From NCBI GenBank assembly GCA_021613375.1, contig CM038717.1, forward strand, positions 36,336,699 through 36,400,698: a stretch of 64,000 bases of DNA, read 5' to 3'. A program made the position numbers and the translations under genes. The stretch is from Megaleporinus macrocephalus (lineage: Eukaryota > Chordata > Actinopteri > Characiformes > Anostomidae). Under the pieces are notes generated by a model. It was not told the DNA's origin, ran no database searches, and saw only the letters and a list, made by a program, of their open reading frames with translations. Within the stretch, counting starts at the first letter, position 1. Every line of letters starts with the position of its first letter. Of this stretch, positions 11,895-21,895 are shown piece by piece.

Positions 11895-13190
11895 TATTTT
11901 ATTATTTTTTTTTATATCTTTCGTATTTGTTCCCTCCTATTTCCATTGAAAATCATTAATTAAGAACACATTCTATAGGTTTGATAGCGCTCGCGCAAAA
12001 TACCTGTTCTAATAACATGTGATGTGCGGGTGCGCGCGGATAGATCGTATTAAATCTGTTTGAAGTATGTTTGAATAAAAATAGCAAATTTTAGGAATTT
12101 TAGAAATCATTTAAAAAACAATAACAGACCTATTTCAGCAGATTGCGCGCGTGCCTGATGACCCGTATGTGTATTTCCACTATTTTTTCATACTGTATAG
12201 CACTGCACAGCATCGGTCTTAGGAAAAGTCTGCAGCGGCTCACCTGCACGCGGGACTCCGTGAGTCCGATGCGCAGCGCGAGCTCCTCGCGCATGAAGAT
12301 GTCCGGGTAGTGCGTCTTGGCGAAGCTGCGCTCGAGCTCGTTGAGCTGCGCCGGGGTGAAGCGCGTGCGGTGCCGTTTCTGCTTCTGGGACTGCTGGCTG
12401 GGGTTCTGCTGCTGCTGCTGCTGCTGTTGGTGCTGCTGCTGATGCTGCTGCTGCTGCTTGTCCTGCTCCTTCCCGTTCACCGGCACTCCCGCGGCGTTGG
12501 AGCCCACGCTGCTGATGTCATCGCCCGGGAGCAGCGTGGCGCCTTCCACCGCGTCCGAGCCCGGCGCCAGCTCTCCGGGGTGGCCGGGGTCAGCTCCCGC
12601 GCCTCCGGCGAGCCTACACTTCAGCGCCTCCCTGTGTCCCAGCAGCTCGGCCGCGGCATCTTTCATCCCTGAGAACGGCAAAAGAAAGCGGGCAGAGGCG
12701 CGCGCGCGCTCGCTCAGAGACCTGGAGACTGGTGTGTTTGAGGCTGCTGCGCGTGGAAGGAACGAGGTTAGAGGCACAATGTCTTTCTACACATTTTCTT
12801 TACTGCACGGAAAGCGCGCGCGCGAGCACATGCAAGAGCCCCAACACCACAGCATGCCCGGTTCCACTTTGATCTCATCCAAAAACAAAACAACAACAAC
12901 AACAACAGCAGCAGCAGCAGTAATCTAAATCAAATCAAATTACTCTGTAATATAATAATAATGATTACTCTTCCCAATGAATTAAATCACTTCAATCGCA
13001 TTAAGCAGTAAAACGAGGAGCTAAACAAACGCGCGCGCCCGTGCGATCTAAGAAGCATAAAAAGAAAAAGAAGAAGAAGAAGAAGGAAAAAAGAAGTAGA
13101 GGAGTCCTCCAGCTTACAGTAGAGTTGTAGACCGGGGTTGGCCGGTAACTCACCGAGGCGAGCGTCCAGCAGGTCGGCGTGCGAAAGCAT
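7235..13190 (-). CDS. otp: Orthopedia homeobox gene (three coding exons)
   Basis: Exons 13190-13154, 12668-12244 and 7747-7235 join in frame (37 + 425 + 513 nt) to a 324-residue protein plus stop, close to the roughly 325 residues expected for vertebrate OTP. The order is: conserved N-terminus [13 protein letters not shown]; low-complexity linker with a 17-residue Gln/His run (residues about 84-100); homeodomain at about 109-168 with Gln50 (residue 158) and Asn51 (159) in the recognition helix; Ser/Pro/Gly-rich C-terminal region; and OAR motif (about 304-319) ending [11 protein letters not shown] is a nuclear DNA-binding regulator of hypothalamic neuroendocrine neurons. Intron 1 is 485 bp and intron 2 is 4,496 bp. 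All four splice sites are GT-AG. Teleosts often have two paralogues (otpa, otpb), and I cannot decide which this is. Confidence 0.96.
7756..7793 (+). repeat. (GA)n beside otp exon 3 acceptor
   Basis: A perfect GA run of nearly 40 bp begins a few bases inside intron 2. On the transcribed strand it reads (CT)n directly upstream of the exon 3 acceptor, so it serves as the polypyrimidine tract. Confidence 0.9.
7800..8515 (+). repeat. GAACACTGAATA-type minisatellite in otp intron 2
   Basis: About 700 bp of degenerate short tandem units is built on GAACACTGAA, GAATACTGAA and TAGATAACA. A higher-order block of about 120-150 bp also recurs (TGAATTCTGAATAC...GAATAGAGAACAC...TAGATAACAATGAAT). The long minus-strand frames of the form FSVQ/IQYSVF are translations of this array and not proteins. 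Confidence 0.9.
8516..9800. other. otp intron 2, AT-rich interior
   Basis: AT-rich intronic DNA with short TTTA repeats near 8585-8620 and a small (TA)n near 9073-9088. I see no exon-like segment. There are many TAAT cores but no clear organisation. Confidence 0.5.
9804..9865 (+). repeat. (TTA)n microsatellite, otp intron 2
   Basis: Roughly 20 perfect TTA units lie in the 3' direction from an AT-rich intron segment. Confidence 0.95.
10430..11130. promoter_or_regulatory. Candidate conserved enhancer block in otp intron 2
   Basis: After simple GT and GA repeats (10236-10276, 10373-10399) the composition changes to unique, balanced sequence with many homeodomain-type cores. Examples are AGCTTAATAAACC, GTAATAACG, GGTTAATGGAG, CCAATAAGATATTACTTGG, CTTAATGAGAATTAAATTTG and GGAATTAATTGG. 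Dense AT-core motifs in otherwise GC-rich, low-repeat intronic DNA of a developmental gene are typical of conserved non-coding enhancers. Conservation cannot be tested here. Confidence 0.4.
11530..11592 (+). repeat. (AAT)n microsatellite, otp intron 2
   Basis: About 20 tandem AAT units. Confidence 0.95.
11838..11895 (+). repeat. (ATT)n microsatellite, otp intron 2
   Basis: About 18 tandem ATT units followed by T-rich sequence. This creates the poly-leucine frame seen on the plus strand. Confidence 0.95.
12244..12668 (-). CDS. otp: otp coding exon 2 (linker and homeodomain 5' part)
   Basis: The acceptor is CTCAG at 12673-12669. The exon opens with GG, completing glycine 13, then [19 protein letters not shown]. 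It carries a Gly/Pro-rich linker, the polyglutamine run, and homeodomain residues 1-46 ([19 protein letters not shown] through GLTESRVQ). It ends in phase 0 at 12244 before the donor GTGAGC. The intron splits the recognition helix between positions 46 and 47, a common intron site in paired-class homeobox genes. An apparent continuation of the frame into 12130-12243 is intronic read-through. Confidence 0.95.
12406..12456 (-). repeat. otp: CAG-rich polyglutamine tract in otp exon 2
   Basis: Seventeen consecutive codons encode Gln runs of 4, 3 and 8 separated by two His residues (residues about 84-100), immediately before NPSQQSQ and the homeodomain. Most codons are CAG, so the tract is likely to vary in length. 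As I recall, mammalian OTP has a shorter Gln/Gly-rich linker here, which would make this an expansion in a disordered spacer. Confidence 0.9.
13154..13190 (-). CDS. otp: otp coding exon 1
   Basis: The exon encodes the 12 residues [12 protein letters not shown] plus the first base of a glycine codon, the invariant OTP amino terminus. The ATG at 13190-13188 has G at -3. The exon ends at 13154 and is followed on the minus strand by the donor GTGAGT (13153-13148). The longer open frame that begins upstream at 13232 and reads through the donor is not used: the homology starts at this ATG, and the exon 2 junction restores the glycine that follows DARL. Confidence 0.95.
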
Positions 13191-13480
13191 CGCGCACCGC
13201 TCCAGGGGCCGAAACAGGCTTGGGCCAACCAAAAAAACCCACCCACCACCACCACCACCCCTCTACGACTTATGAAAAAAGGGGGGGACAAAAAAGGAAA
13301 AACAAGATATAGATGGCCTAAATGAAAGCAAATTCGGTTTGTGGTTTTAAAAAGGAGGGTCCCTTGCATTATAATGGCCTTTAGAGGAACGGGGAGGCGC
13401 TTAATAGTTGAATGAACCCGTGAGCTTCTTCAAATAAGAGCCAATCAGCGTTGAAGGCCGGACACGGTCAGCGGGGCCCA
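13191..13480 (-). promoter_or_regulatory. otp: Probable otp promoter/5' UTR region
   Basis: This is the DNA immediately upstream of the otp ATG. On the minus strand a TATA-like TTTTTAAAA lies at about 13346-13354, around 160 bp from the start codon, and an inverted CCAAT box (CCAAT on the plus strand at about 13441) lies about 250 bp upstream. The element spacing is reasonable for a transcription start near 13310-13325, but no transcript data support it. Confidence 0.35.
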
Positions 13481-13740
13481 GGCAGCCACTCAAAGGAGCC
13501 TTCACCAGTTCATCTGCTGTGTTTTTTCTTTCCTTTGCTTTCCTTTTTCTTTTTGCGCCCCCACTAGCACCACCACATCACGCCAACTTCATAGGCTTAA
13601 AACTCTAATTGAGCGTTGAGCGCGCTCTTTGCTTACAGGTGAACGGTAATAGCTGGCTCGCTCGCGCGCGCACATTTATGGCTGGAGGCATTAAGAGCTG
13701 TCCAGGTTGGACAGCGTTTAAAATAACGTAATGATCATAA

Positions 13741-13774
<34 letters not shown>

Positions 13775-14300
13775 GATGGCAAACAGAAGATAGCCCTAAA
13801 GTCGAATCTGTCCAGCATCCCGTGTCCAGCAGCATGTCCAGGCCAAGTGAACCTCCTCTAATGGCTAGCCGAGTCTTAGCTCGGTAACATTTCCGGACCG
13901 GGGGAGTCATTTTCGAGCTCATTAGGCTCTTATGTAATTACCCCCCCCCCCCCCCCCTTCCTTAAATCTATACGTTTTTTATTGCGATTATTAAGCAGAT
14001 CAGGATGAATTAGGGCTGTTCAGAGACTCGACTGTCACAGCGAGGGGAAGAGGTGCGCATGGGGGGCTGTTGGGCTGGGACTTATTGTAAACCATACGAG
14101 AGCAAATGAGGTGCGTGATTCGGGGGTGGGTGTCGGGAGGGGGGGTTGTTGGAAGTGGATGTGGAGGAGCTTCGCACGGAGGCGCGCACCAAGACGCACC
14201 GGGCCAAACTGCCCCGCAGAACTGGACCGATCCACAGCACATAAGGCTCCGTTACGCGCGCCGGAGGCTCTAAGAGAGGAAAGCTGGGGTGGGAGAGAGA
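13481..14300. other. otp upstream DNA with short repeats
   Basis: The region holds an ATG/GTG trinucleotide run (about 13738-13778) and a poly-C run (about 13941-13957). Between them are unique segments containing TAATTA-type and GCGC-rich motifs, for example GCTCATTAGGCTCTTATGTAATTA near 13917. The frames here are repeat-driven, and I see no gene. Confidence 0.5.
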
Positions 14301-14311
14301 GACCTAGACAC

Positions 14312-14327
14312 ACACAGAGAGAGAGAA

Positions 14328-14365
<38 letters not shown>

Positions 14366-14406
14366 GGCAGATGTTTGAGCTCTCTCTCTCTCTCTCTCTG
14401 TCTCTT
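14312..14406 (+). repeat. (GA)n-(CT)n inverted simple repeat
   Basis: A GA tract (about 14312-14366) and a CT tract (about 14381-14406) face each other across a spacer of about 15 bp (GGCAGATGTTTGAG). Together they could form a hairpin on either strand. The pair lies about 1.1 kb upstream of the otp start codon. Confidence 0.8.
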
Positions 14407-14706
14407 TTTTTTTTTAACTAAACGCCTTTTATTTTCAGGGGAGTCAATTCAGCCTTTTGAGGGGCGCACAAAGGAGGCGACCCTGCGAGAAAGGGGGGGC
14501 ACTTTTTGTTTTGGGGTGAGGGGGGTGCGTTTGTTCCTTAGAGTCACCGGGTCAGACGTGCGTGCGTGCGTGCAGGATCTTGTCTGAGCGAATCCGTCCG
14601 CGCGCTCCTGTTTCTGGAGTTTCTGGAGAGAGGGCTCACATCCGGGTACCAGCAGCACATCACATCCGCGCCTCATTCTGTCGCGTGCGCGCTGTGCTTT
14701 TTGTGT

Positions 14707-14707
<1 letters not shown>

Positions 14708-14758
<51 letters not shown>
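14708..14758 (+). repeat. (ATT)n microsatellite
   Basis: Roughly 17 tandem ATT units upstream of otp. Confidence 0.95.
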
Positions 14759-14759
14759 G

Positions 14760-15760
14760 TAAAGGGGGGGTCCGGTTTAAGATGAGACACAAACGCGTCT
14801 GAGAGCCCCCTCTCGTGCGCGCGCAGAGGCAGCCTGAACACGCGCGTTGTTTTTTCTATCTATCTTTTTTTGTTGTTGTTGCAATAAGCAAGACGCTACA
14901 TGATCGCGTTCGCCGCGTGCCGTGATTGATGGCGCACGCGCACGCGCGCGCACACACACCCGGTTTTCCGAGCTTTGTCGGCGGGAGCGCGGCGTTTTCA
15001 GCGAATATCTCTTTCAAAGAGACATCACTGCGCGTGATAATACCATAAACCGCACGCGCGCTTCTTCTTTTTGTTTTTTTCTCTTTGTTTTCATTTTTTA
15101 AGTGCCTCCTTTCTCTCCGCGCGAGGAGACTTTCTGCGGCGGATCAAGCGATTTTATTTATTCCTCCCTAATAAATAGGTTTTAGATCGAAGGCACGCGC
15201 GGCCCCGGCGGGAAGCACATTGGCCGCCTCTGATCCTGTTCATACTTTCATGCATTCATCAGTTCATTCATTCATTCGTTCGTCAGTGTGTTAACTCGTT
15301 CACGCGCTCATTCTGTCTGTTAGTCTGTACAGAATTTAATTTCTGCGCGCCGATGGAGCCGCGCGCGCCAGGGACCGGCGACAAAGCACGCGGGACGCGA
15401 AACAAGGGAAAGAAGAAACAACAACAAACACGAAAACATTATTAGGGGGCACGTGCGGGGAAAATGCGCGACCCTATAAAATAAAGTGAGAGAAACCGGC
15501 TCGCGAGGAGCGACAACGCACACGCGCGAGGACAGAAGAGAACAGCAAAGACAAAACATGAATACGTCACAAACCAATATAACAATAAACATATACCATC
15601 TAATTTATACATACAGTAATATTTAAAACTCATAAACACACAAATAAACATATCAGTTACTTATACTGTCATTTAATTTCTACATATTTAAAATATAAAT
15701 TGTTTTATGATAAATGCGTTTATGAGAAATTATAAAATTACGTTAAAATACGAAATTATA
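14760..15760. other. CpG-rich otp upstream region, no gene
   Basis: CG-dinucleotide-rich sequence with many GCGCGC runs (about 14810-15560) shading into AT-rich DNA. It resembles the CpG-island-like surroundings of a vertebrate developmental gene. No exon with splice sites is recognisable. Confidence 0.45.
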
Positions 15761-15761
15761 A

Positions 15762-16420
15762 TATAATATAATATAATATAATATAATATAATATAATATG
15801 CGAAGAAATCTAAAATCTAAAATAAAATCTAAAATAAAAATTAATTCCATAAGGCGACAATTATTGATTACTTTATTTATTACTGATTCGTAATTTTACA
15901 ACTGATTAAAGCTTTTATTATTAAATACTCTATCATTGATTAGTTATTTATCACTAATAAAGGTTTTTATTATAGATTACTTTATTTATTACTGATTAAT
16001 GATTTGTATGACTGATTACTGTATTTATTATTGGATACTCTATTTATTATTGATTAGATACTTATTACTGATAAAGGTTTTTATTGCTGATTACTGTATT
16101 TATTATTGGATACTCTATTTATTATTGATTAGATACTTATTACTGATAAAGGTTTTTATTGCTGATTACTGTGTTTATTATTGGATGCTCTATTTCTTAT
16201 TGGTTAGTTATTTATTACTGATGAAGGTTTTTATTATTTATTACTGTATTGAATATTGATTAGTTATTCATTACTTATTAGTGACTTTTATTACTAATCA
16301 CTGTATTTATTACTGATATGCGATTTTGATCATTGGTTACTGTAATTATTATCGACTGCTCTGTTTATTACTGATAAGTGATGTTTATTATTGGTTACTG
16401 TATCTATTATTGATTTGTGT
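15762..16420 (+). repeat. AT-rich tandem repeats
   Basis: The segment starts with an ATAAT run (about 15762-15800). From about 15860 it becomes a degenerate tandem array of TTATTACTGAT and TTTATTATTGGAT units, with a longer period of about 87-100 bp evident at 15999-16240. The YYW-rich plus-strand frame is an artefact of the array. Confidence 0.85.
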
Positions 16421-16789
16421 TTAGATCATTTTAGAGCTCTGTTTTGTCTGAAAGTTTCTCTCTTCTTCAATTATCATCAGAAGTGCTATAATTATAATTA
16501 AGCGTTAAGCAGCTGATTGTTTATGTGTTTTTTTTGTAAGTACTGCACGTATAACCTTTTAATTAGAATCAGACTGACAGTGTGTTTATCTTCGGTATCA
16601 GTTTATGAGCGATCAGATCACAGAAACAAACACACGTTAAAGGTTTGGAGAGGTTTAACTGAAGCAGAGTGTGAATGTGCTATAGTGAAATACCACAGTT
16701 CACTATTAGTGAGGTTGTGCTGATGCTGCTGTATATGGACGCAATCTGTACATATCATATTATTCTGAATCTTCTGTAATTCAGAAAAA
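16421..16789. other. No gene seen
   Basis: Mixed AT-rich intergenic sequence. There is no recognisable repeat, domain or exon. Confidence 0.5.
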
Positions 16790-17000
16790 AAAGAGTTCGC
16801 GTGCGTGCGTGCGCGCGCCTGCCTGAGGTTTGTGTAATTGCGGCTGAATCAAAGGCAGAGCTGAGTCACATCTTTTCTGGAGCCGCGCGCGCGCGCGGCG
16901 CTAACAAGCCCGCATCAATCTTACGGCGCCTATAAATAAAAATAGACAAACAAACAAATCCGCGCGCCGCAAGTTAATGCAGCGCATCTGGGCGGAAAGT
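16790..17000. promoter_or_regulatory. Candidate regulatory element upstream of otp
   Basis: The block mixes CpG-rich runs with motifs such as TGTGTAATTGCGGCTGAATC, GCTGAGTCA (AP-1/Maf-like) and CATCAATCTTACGG. It is unlike the flanking AT-rich and simple-repeat DNA. This is a composition-based suggestion only. Confidence 0.3.
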
Positions 17001-17293
17001 AGACATTTTCACGCGCCCTAGAGATGAAGAGTGACTTTTAATAAAATCACACGGAGGGAAAAAAAACAACAACAACAACAAAAACACAAATGTAATTCAG
17101 AGCGTTGAGTTTTGGAGCTCGGAGACTCACGCGCCCGCCCCATCCCGCCCACCCTCCCCCAGCCACACACACACACATTCACACACACCCCTGTCGAGGG
17201 GAGGTTAGACTGATCGAGGGCAGCGGGACCCTCTGGCACACACGCGCGCCCGCGCGCACACACGATCATGCCTGCATTCCCTCAATTAGAGAT

Positions 17294-17298
17294 TTTCT

Positions 17299-17370
<72 letters not shown>
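17294..17370 (+). repeat. (GAAA)n/(GA)n tract
   Basis: GAAA units (about 17298-17314) lead into a nearly pure GA run that ends at about 17370. Confidence 0.95.
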
Positions 17371-17372
<2 letters not shown>

Positions 17373-17489
17373 CGATCGCCCGTCCGCGCGCGACCGACGC
17401 CCGTTTGAACAAAACCACGCGCGCGCGCACTGGTGACAGTGGCGGGCTGAGGATTCGTGTGTGTGTGTGTGTGTGTCCGTCCGTCGCTC

Positions 17490-17770
17490 AGCGCGTGTCC
17501 AGCCGCGGCCGCATCCCGCGCGCCAATTACGGAGCTGCTGCCCTCGGCGCGGACTCGATTAGGCCCGTGCTTTATCCGAAAGAAATATAATTACGCTCCC
17601 AAATAAAATAATCAGCATTGAAGAGCGATTTCCTTAACGAGATGGAGCGGCCCGGTGTCACGGAGCGCGCGGCGCCTCATTAGCGCCGTAATGAGAGTTT
17701 GGGGGTGAAGCCGATAATTAGCGGGAATGTGCGGAGCGCCGAGGCCCGAACCCGCAGCACTCATTCCGAA
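17490..17770. promoter_or_regulatory. Candidate homeodomain-site-rich enhancer upstream of otp
   Basis: A compact non-repetitive segment contains GCCAATTACGG, CGATTAGGCC, ATATAATTACGC, CCTCATTAGCG, CCGTAATGAGAG (17686-17697) and CGATAATTAGCGG. The 12-mer CCGTAATGAGAG also occurs at 62409-62420, in another GC-rich and TAAT-rich block beyond tbca. The pattern fits a developmental enhancer about 4.5 kb upstream of otp, but conservation is untested. Confidence 0.4.
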
Positions 17771-17919
17771 GCCACGAGCCGCACAGCCGCGCAGAGGAAC
17801 CGAAAGGGGAGCTCCACCTGTTTTTTGTTTTTTTTTCTCCACAATTTCCCACGCAGTTCAGTGGCTGGGATGTAAACCCAAATCTTCATAGCGGTTCGAT
17901 GGGAAACGGTAGAGACTCT

Positions 17920-18600
17920 TTGCAGTGGTGGTGATGGTAACCAGGGGTCTCCAGATCTACAGCCAACGTATAACGTCTTTTATGTTTTTTTTTATAAAGA
18001 TATTGAATGATGGTGGCTTTTAGAGGTGGACGTCTGGTTCCATTCACCATTACTCTAAACCAATTCTGAGTCTAAGTTTATCTAGAACTAAGCATTTCAT
18101 CCCAAACCAGTCTGAATAACTTTGTTTACGTCTTAATTATTTAATTACAGTCATGTTTGAAAAGTCGATGGAGTTCCCCTTTAATCGCACAAATGGACGT
18201 AGGCACATTTTAACATTTAATTAAATTATAATATTATTTTTTAAAGCTGTGAATGTTTATTTTTCGCTCCTCCTGAACGTTAAATAGTGATTATATCATT
18301 TTTCTTTGGTTTACATTTATTAAATATCGTTTATTCTCAGCGGTTTTAGTGAGCCTTGTAGAGTCGGACTGTTCACAGTGGTGGTGAATGGAACCAGACG
18401 TCCACCTCTAAAAGCAGGAGTTGGTACATGGTTATGAATGCCTGCAGTCTGAGATGTTGTGTTATGATAGTTTTGAGAAGATTTTTTAAAAGTCCATTCA
18501 CGGAGGAGACATTCACGGTGTTGACAGCAAATCAAATAGCTATATTTGTTTTACAGACATAGAGACCTCTGGTTTCCATCACTACCACTTTAAACAACAC
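17920..18600. mobile_element. Palindromic MITE (about 0.7 kb)
   Basis: Two nested pairs of inverted segments define it. The outer arms near 17923-17958 and 18559-18592 match when inverted (GTGGTGGTGATGGTAACCAG against CTGGTTTCCATCACTACCAC). The inner arms near 18010-18050 and 18375-18415 contain TTTTAGAGGTGGACGTCTGG and its complement. A related copy flanks 50376-50900, so the family is dispersed. No coding frame is present. Confidence 0.65.
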
Positions 18601-18889
18601 CTGAGTGTCTACAACCAACTATTTCCACACCAAATCCACTCGGTTTATTTCTCAACCACTTCATTATAGACGAATTTTGGGGAAAAGGGTGGAATTTCCC
18701 TTCATATAAGTCATTTATAAAACAATAAACACACACAAACAAGTACTTTTAGTCCAGTTTTAAATCAGATAAGCTCTATAAGCTCTTCAAACACAGTGTG
18801 TTTTAAAACCAGCAGGTTCTGGAATTAGGCCTCCTTAGTTTAGGAGTATGGGATGTATTATTTTTGAGGGGGTGTACTTTTAGGAGTAA
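18601..18889. other. Intergenic DNA, no gene seen
   Basis: Mixed sequence without recognised features. It includes the outer margin of the palindromic MITE. Confidence 0.45.
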
Positions 18890-19660
18890 TTTTGTATGAT
18901 TTAGTATAATTACATACTAATAATACACTAATAATATTATATTATAAGAGTAATTATATGCAATATCATAATATAATAATAACAAAAAGCAATAGCAACA
19001 ATACAGAACAATACATAGTAAAGTAATAACAATAACATGTATAGCAGAACATAGTAATGATATGATAATGTAATATAATAACAGTAACTATAAGTAATAA
19101 CATGTAATGTGAAATTAATGTAATATGATAGAAATTAATATCAACAATATAGAATATTATAGTAACGTAGTAGCAATAACTACCATGCAATAACATGTAA
19201 TGTGAAATCACTAGAGTGATATGATAAACTTAATATCAACAATATAGAATAATACATGATAGCAATTACTACCATGTGATAACATAGTAATAATAAAATA
19301 ATAAACATAATAGCAATTTAATACACAGTAATAACATGATAGAAATGTAATATCGTGGCTGTCCACAGAAGAACATCTCCAATTCTATTTTCCTACATAA
19401 TTACATTGCGTGACAATTCCACGGACCAATAGAAACGCTCCAAATTAGCTTGAATTATATTAAAAGTAAGTATAATATGATAAAACTAATTGCAATAATA
19501 GTGCAATAACAATAATAAGACAATATATTATTAATGATTTAGCAATAATATTAATAACATAATAAATGATAATAATAGACTGCAATAACATAGTAATAAG
19601 ATCATATAAAACAAAATATTGAATAATAATATAATAGTCTGATATTATATACCAACAATA
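18890..19660. repeat. AT-rich degenerate tandem region
   Basis: Imperfect units such as AATAATATAATAACA and AACATGTAATGTGAAAT recur throughout. The unit AACATGTAATGTGAAATnA appears near 19110 and 19195, and TATCAACAATATAGAATA appears near 19140 and 19230. A short MITE fragment (GTCCACAGAAGAACATCTCC, 19371-19390, through TACATAATTACATTGCGTGAC) interrupts it. Confidence 0.75.
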
Positions 19661-20408
19661 ATCACTTCAAAGCCAAACTAAAAATAAAATGGCTCAATTT
19701 TTTTTACGAGTTTAGCACAGCTACTCCGAGGAGACCTGATATGAGATAATATAATAAATAGAGTTCAAGAAGTGATTAAAAGCTACAGAGAACGTGATTC
19801 CTAACAACCACCTGAAAGACCAGACCACCAACACTGTCCCCGTCAGATAAACAGCACCCAGAACTGAATGCGAATATCTGGATAGTGAGGAGCACCTTCT
19901 GAGGCTGACCATGTGACTAAACCCCTCCATTTAGATCGGACATGAAGTCCAAGTATTAAGAGCGCGTATGAGCCGCTGCGCATGCGCGGACAGGCCCAGG
20001 CTCTGCTCAGTAAGCCGGATCAGCTCCCACTCCGCGCGGTGTCAGCTCTTCTCTCCCACCAGTGACACATTCCGCAGGATTGTTTTAATCCCCCGCGCGC
20101 CGGAGGTTGACGGGTTCGCATCATGCTGCTCGCGCGGAGGTGAGATCGAGGAGACGTGTTTGGAAAATGTATCAAAGCTGAAAATATCAATTAAAGCCGC
20201 GGAGCAGCAGCGCGTGCACGCAGCCGTGAACCAAATACACACGCTAATGTGGAGCAGCGCGAGACGCAAACAGACACCCTGGAAACTCTTTACACTTTAT
20301 GTTCACTCTTCTTGGCCAGACTTGCACTCCTCACACTCTCTGTGCCTAATAAAGACCCCCCAAATTTTTTATTACTAATAATTATTTCCCCACCACTCTT
20401 AATCCATG
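19661..20408. other. Intergenic, no gene seen
   Basis: A CG-rich island of about 250 bp lies at 19960-20240, but no exon or domain is recognisable. The short frames on both strands show no homology I know. Confidence 0.45.
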
Positions 20409-21450
20409 AATGGGCGGGGCTAAACTGTAGTAGAATAAAGTGTGGAGTGTGGCAGCGTTAAGATGCTGTAGGTTAAGTGGGCGGGGATAACTTGTTGTAA
20501 GATGATAGGTTGAGTGGGCGGGGCTAACCTGTGGTAAGATGAATGGGCGGGGCTAAACTGTAGTAGAATTAAGTGTGGAGTGTGGCAGCGGTTAAGATGC
20601 TGTAGGTTGAGTGGGCGGGGATAACTTGTTGTAAGATGATAGGTTGAGTGGGCGGGGCTAACCTGTGGTAAGATGAATGGGCGGGGCTAAACTGCAGTAG
20701 AATTAAGTGTGGAAGCGTTAAGATGCTGTAGGTTGAGTGGGCGGGGCTAACTTGTAAGATGATAGGTTGAGTGGGCGTGGCTACCATGTTGTAAGATGAA
20801 TGGGCGGGGCTAAACTGCAGTAGAATAAAGTGTAATGTGGCAGCGTTAAGATGCTGTAGGTTGAGTGGGCGGGGCTAACCTGTTGTAAGATGAATGGGCG
20901 GGGCTAAACTGCAGTAGAATTTAGTGTGGAGTGTGCCAGCGTTAAGACGCTGTAGGTTGAGTGGGCGGAGCTAACCTGTTGTAAGATGATTGGTTGAGTG
21001 GGCGGGGCTACCATGTTATAGCGATGAATGGGCGGGGCTAAACTGCAGTAGAATAAAGTGCGGAGTGTGGCAGCGTTGAGATGCTGTAGGTTGAGTGGGC
21101 GGAGCTAACCTGTGGTAAGATGATTGGGCAGTATTAAAATAAAGTAGGCTGAATAGATACCGCTGAACAGAAGACATGTAGGCTGTAGGCGGGGCGAACC
21201 TGCTGTAAACTAAAAGGGCGGAGCTTAACTCCTGTAGGGTGAATAGATGCTGCTAGCCTGTTGTAGGTTAATAAGGTAGAGTTAAGATGCTGTAAGCTGA
21301 GTGGGGGGCGGGGGGCTGCTGTAAACTGAAAAGGTGGGGATAAACTGTAGGCTGAATAGATGCTGCTAGTGTGTTGTAGACTAAATGGTATGCTGTAGGC
21401 TGAGTGGGCGGGGCTAACATGTTGTCAGATGAATGGGTGGGGCTAAACTG
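20409..21450 (+). repeat. GC-box-containing tandem array
   Basis: Degenerate repeats combine modules ATGGGCGGGGCTAAACTG, AGTAGAATAAAGTGTGGAG, GGCAGCGTTAAGATGCTGTA and GTTGAGTGGGCGGGGCTAAC, with the full set recurring roughly every 130-170 bp. I count at least 14 exact GGGCGGGG (Sp1/KLF GC-box) cores between 20411 and 21420, plus variants. It lies in the interval between tbca and otp, about 0.2 kb beyond the likely tbca poly(A) site. Confidence 0.9.
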
Positions 21451-21619
21451 CTGTATAATAAAGCATATATTCGGACATTCTAGCCACGCTTGTAGGCTTA
21501 TATTGCCCACCCCAAGACCCCCGCCAGAGAGCCCACAGATCAGCAAGGCATCACCCAACAACACAAGCAGGCTACAAATGAAAACCAGTAGTGATTAAAC
21601 AGTGTCGTAAGAAACAAAG

Positions 21620-21625
21620 TTTATT
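21620..21625 (-). terminator. tbca: Candidate tbca polyadenylation signal
   Basis: AATAAA on the minus strand lies about 190 nt after the tbca stop codon. It would give a short 3' UTR with cleavage near 21600-21610, just short of the GC-box satellite. I did not notice another canonical hexamer between it and the stop. Confidence 0.6.
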
Positions 21626-21814
21626 TGATGCTTTGTGGAAACTTGAACACTCGTTAGAGAACGTTAAGGATCAGGTGGCACATCAATCCGTAAATTAAAA
21701 ATAAACACAAAGAGGGAGAGAAGGAGGAACAGACATCTGGCTTGCATCGACATTTCTTAACAAGTCCTGACAAATGGAATGGACACTTGGGACTGTGTGT
21801 GCGGTGTGTTTACA

Positions 21815-21895
21815 TCATCCTTCCAACTTGACAGAGTCTAAAATGCCTCTGGCCTCCTTGTATTCCTCTGTTTCTGCCAGTTCCTCCTCCGATTC
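21815..21895 (-). CDS. tbca: tbca coding exon 4
   Basis: The acceptor TTTCAG ends at 21896. The exon encodes ESEEELAETEEYKEARGILD then SVKLEG, and stops at TGA (21817-21815). EEYKEAR and DSVKLE are the conserved C-terminal signature of TBCA. It is too short to appear as a long open frame. It lies only about 190 bp from the end of a 4.5-kb minisatellite in intron 3. Confidence 0.95.
   Translation of the reverse strand, partial: ESEEELAETEEYKEARGILDSVKLEG

Noticed and set aside
12130..12243. Extension of the otp exon 2 frame beyond SRVQ
   Set aside because: A clean GTGAGC donor follows codon Q46 of the homeodomain, and exon 3 supplies the expected [11 protein letters not shown]. The extension is intron read-through.
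13191..13232. Upstream in-frame ATG at 13232 as the otp start
   Set aside because: OTP proteins begin [13 protein letters not shown], matching the ATG at 13190. The upstream residues have no counterpart.
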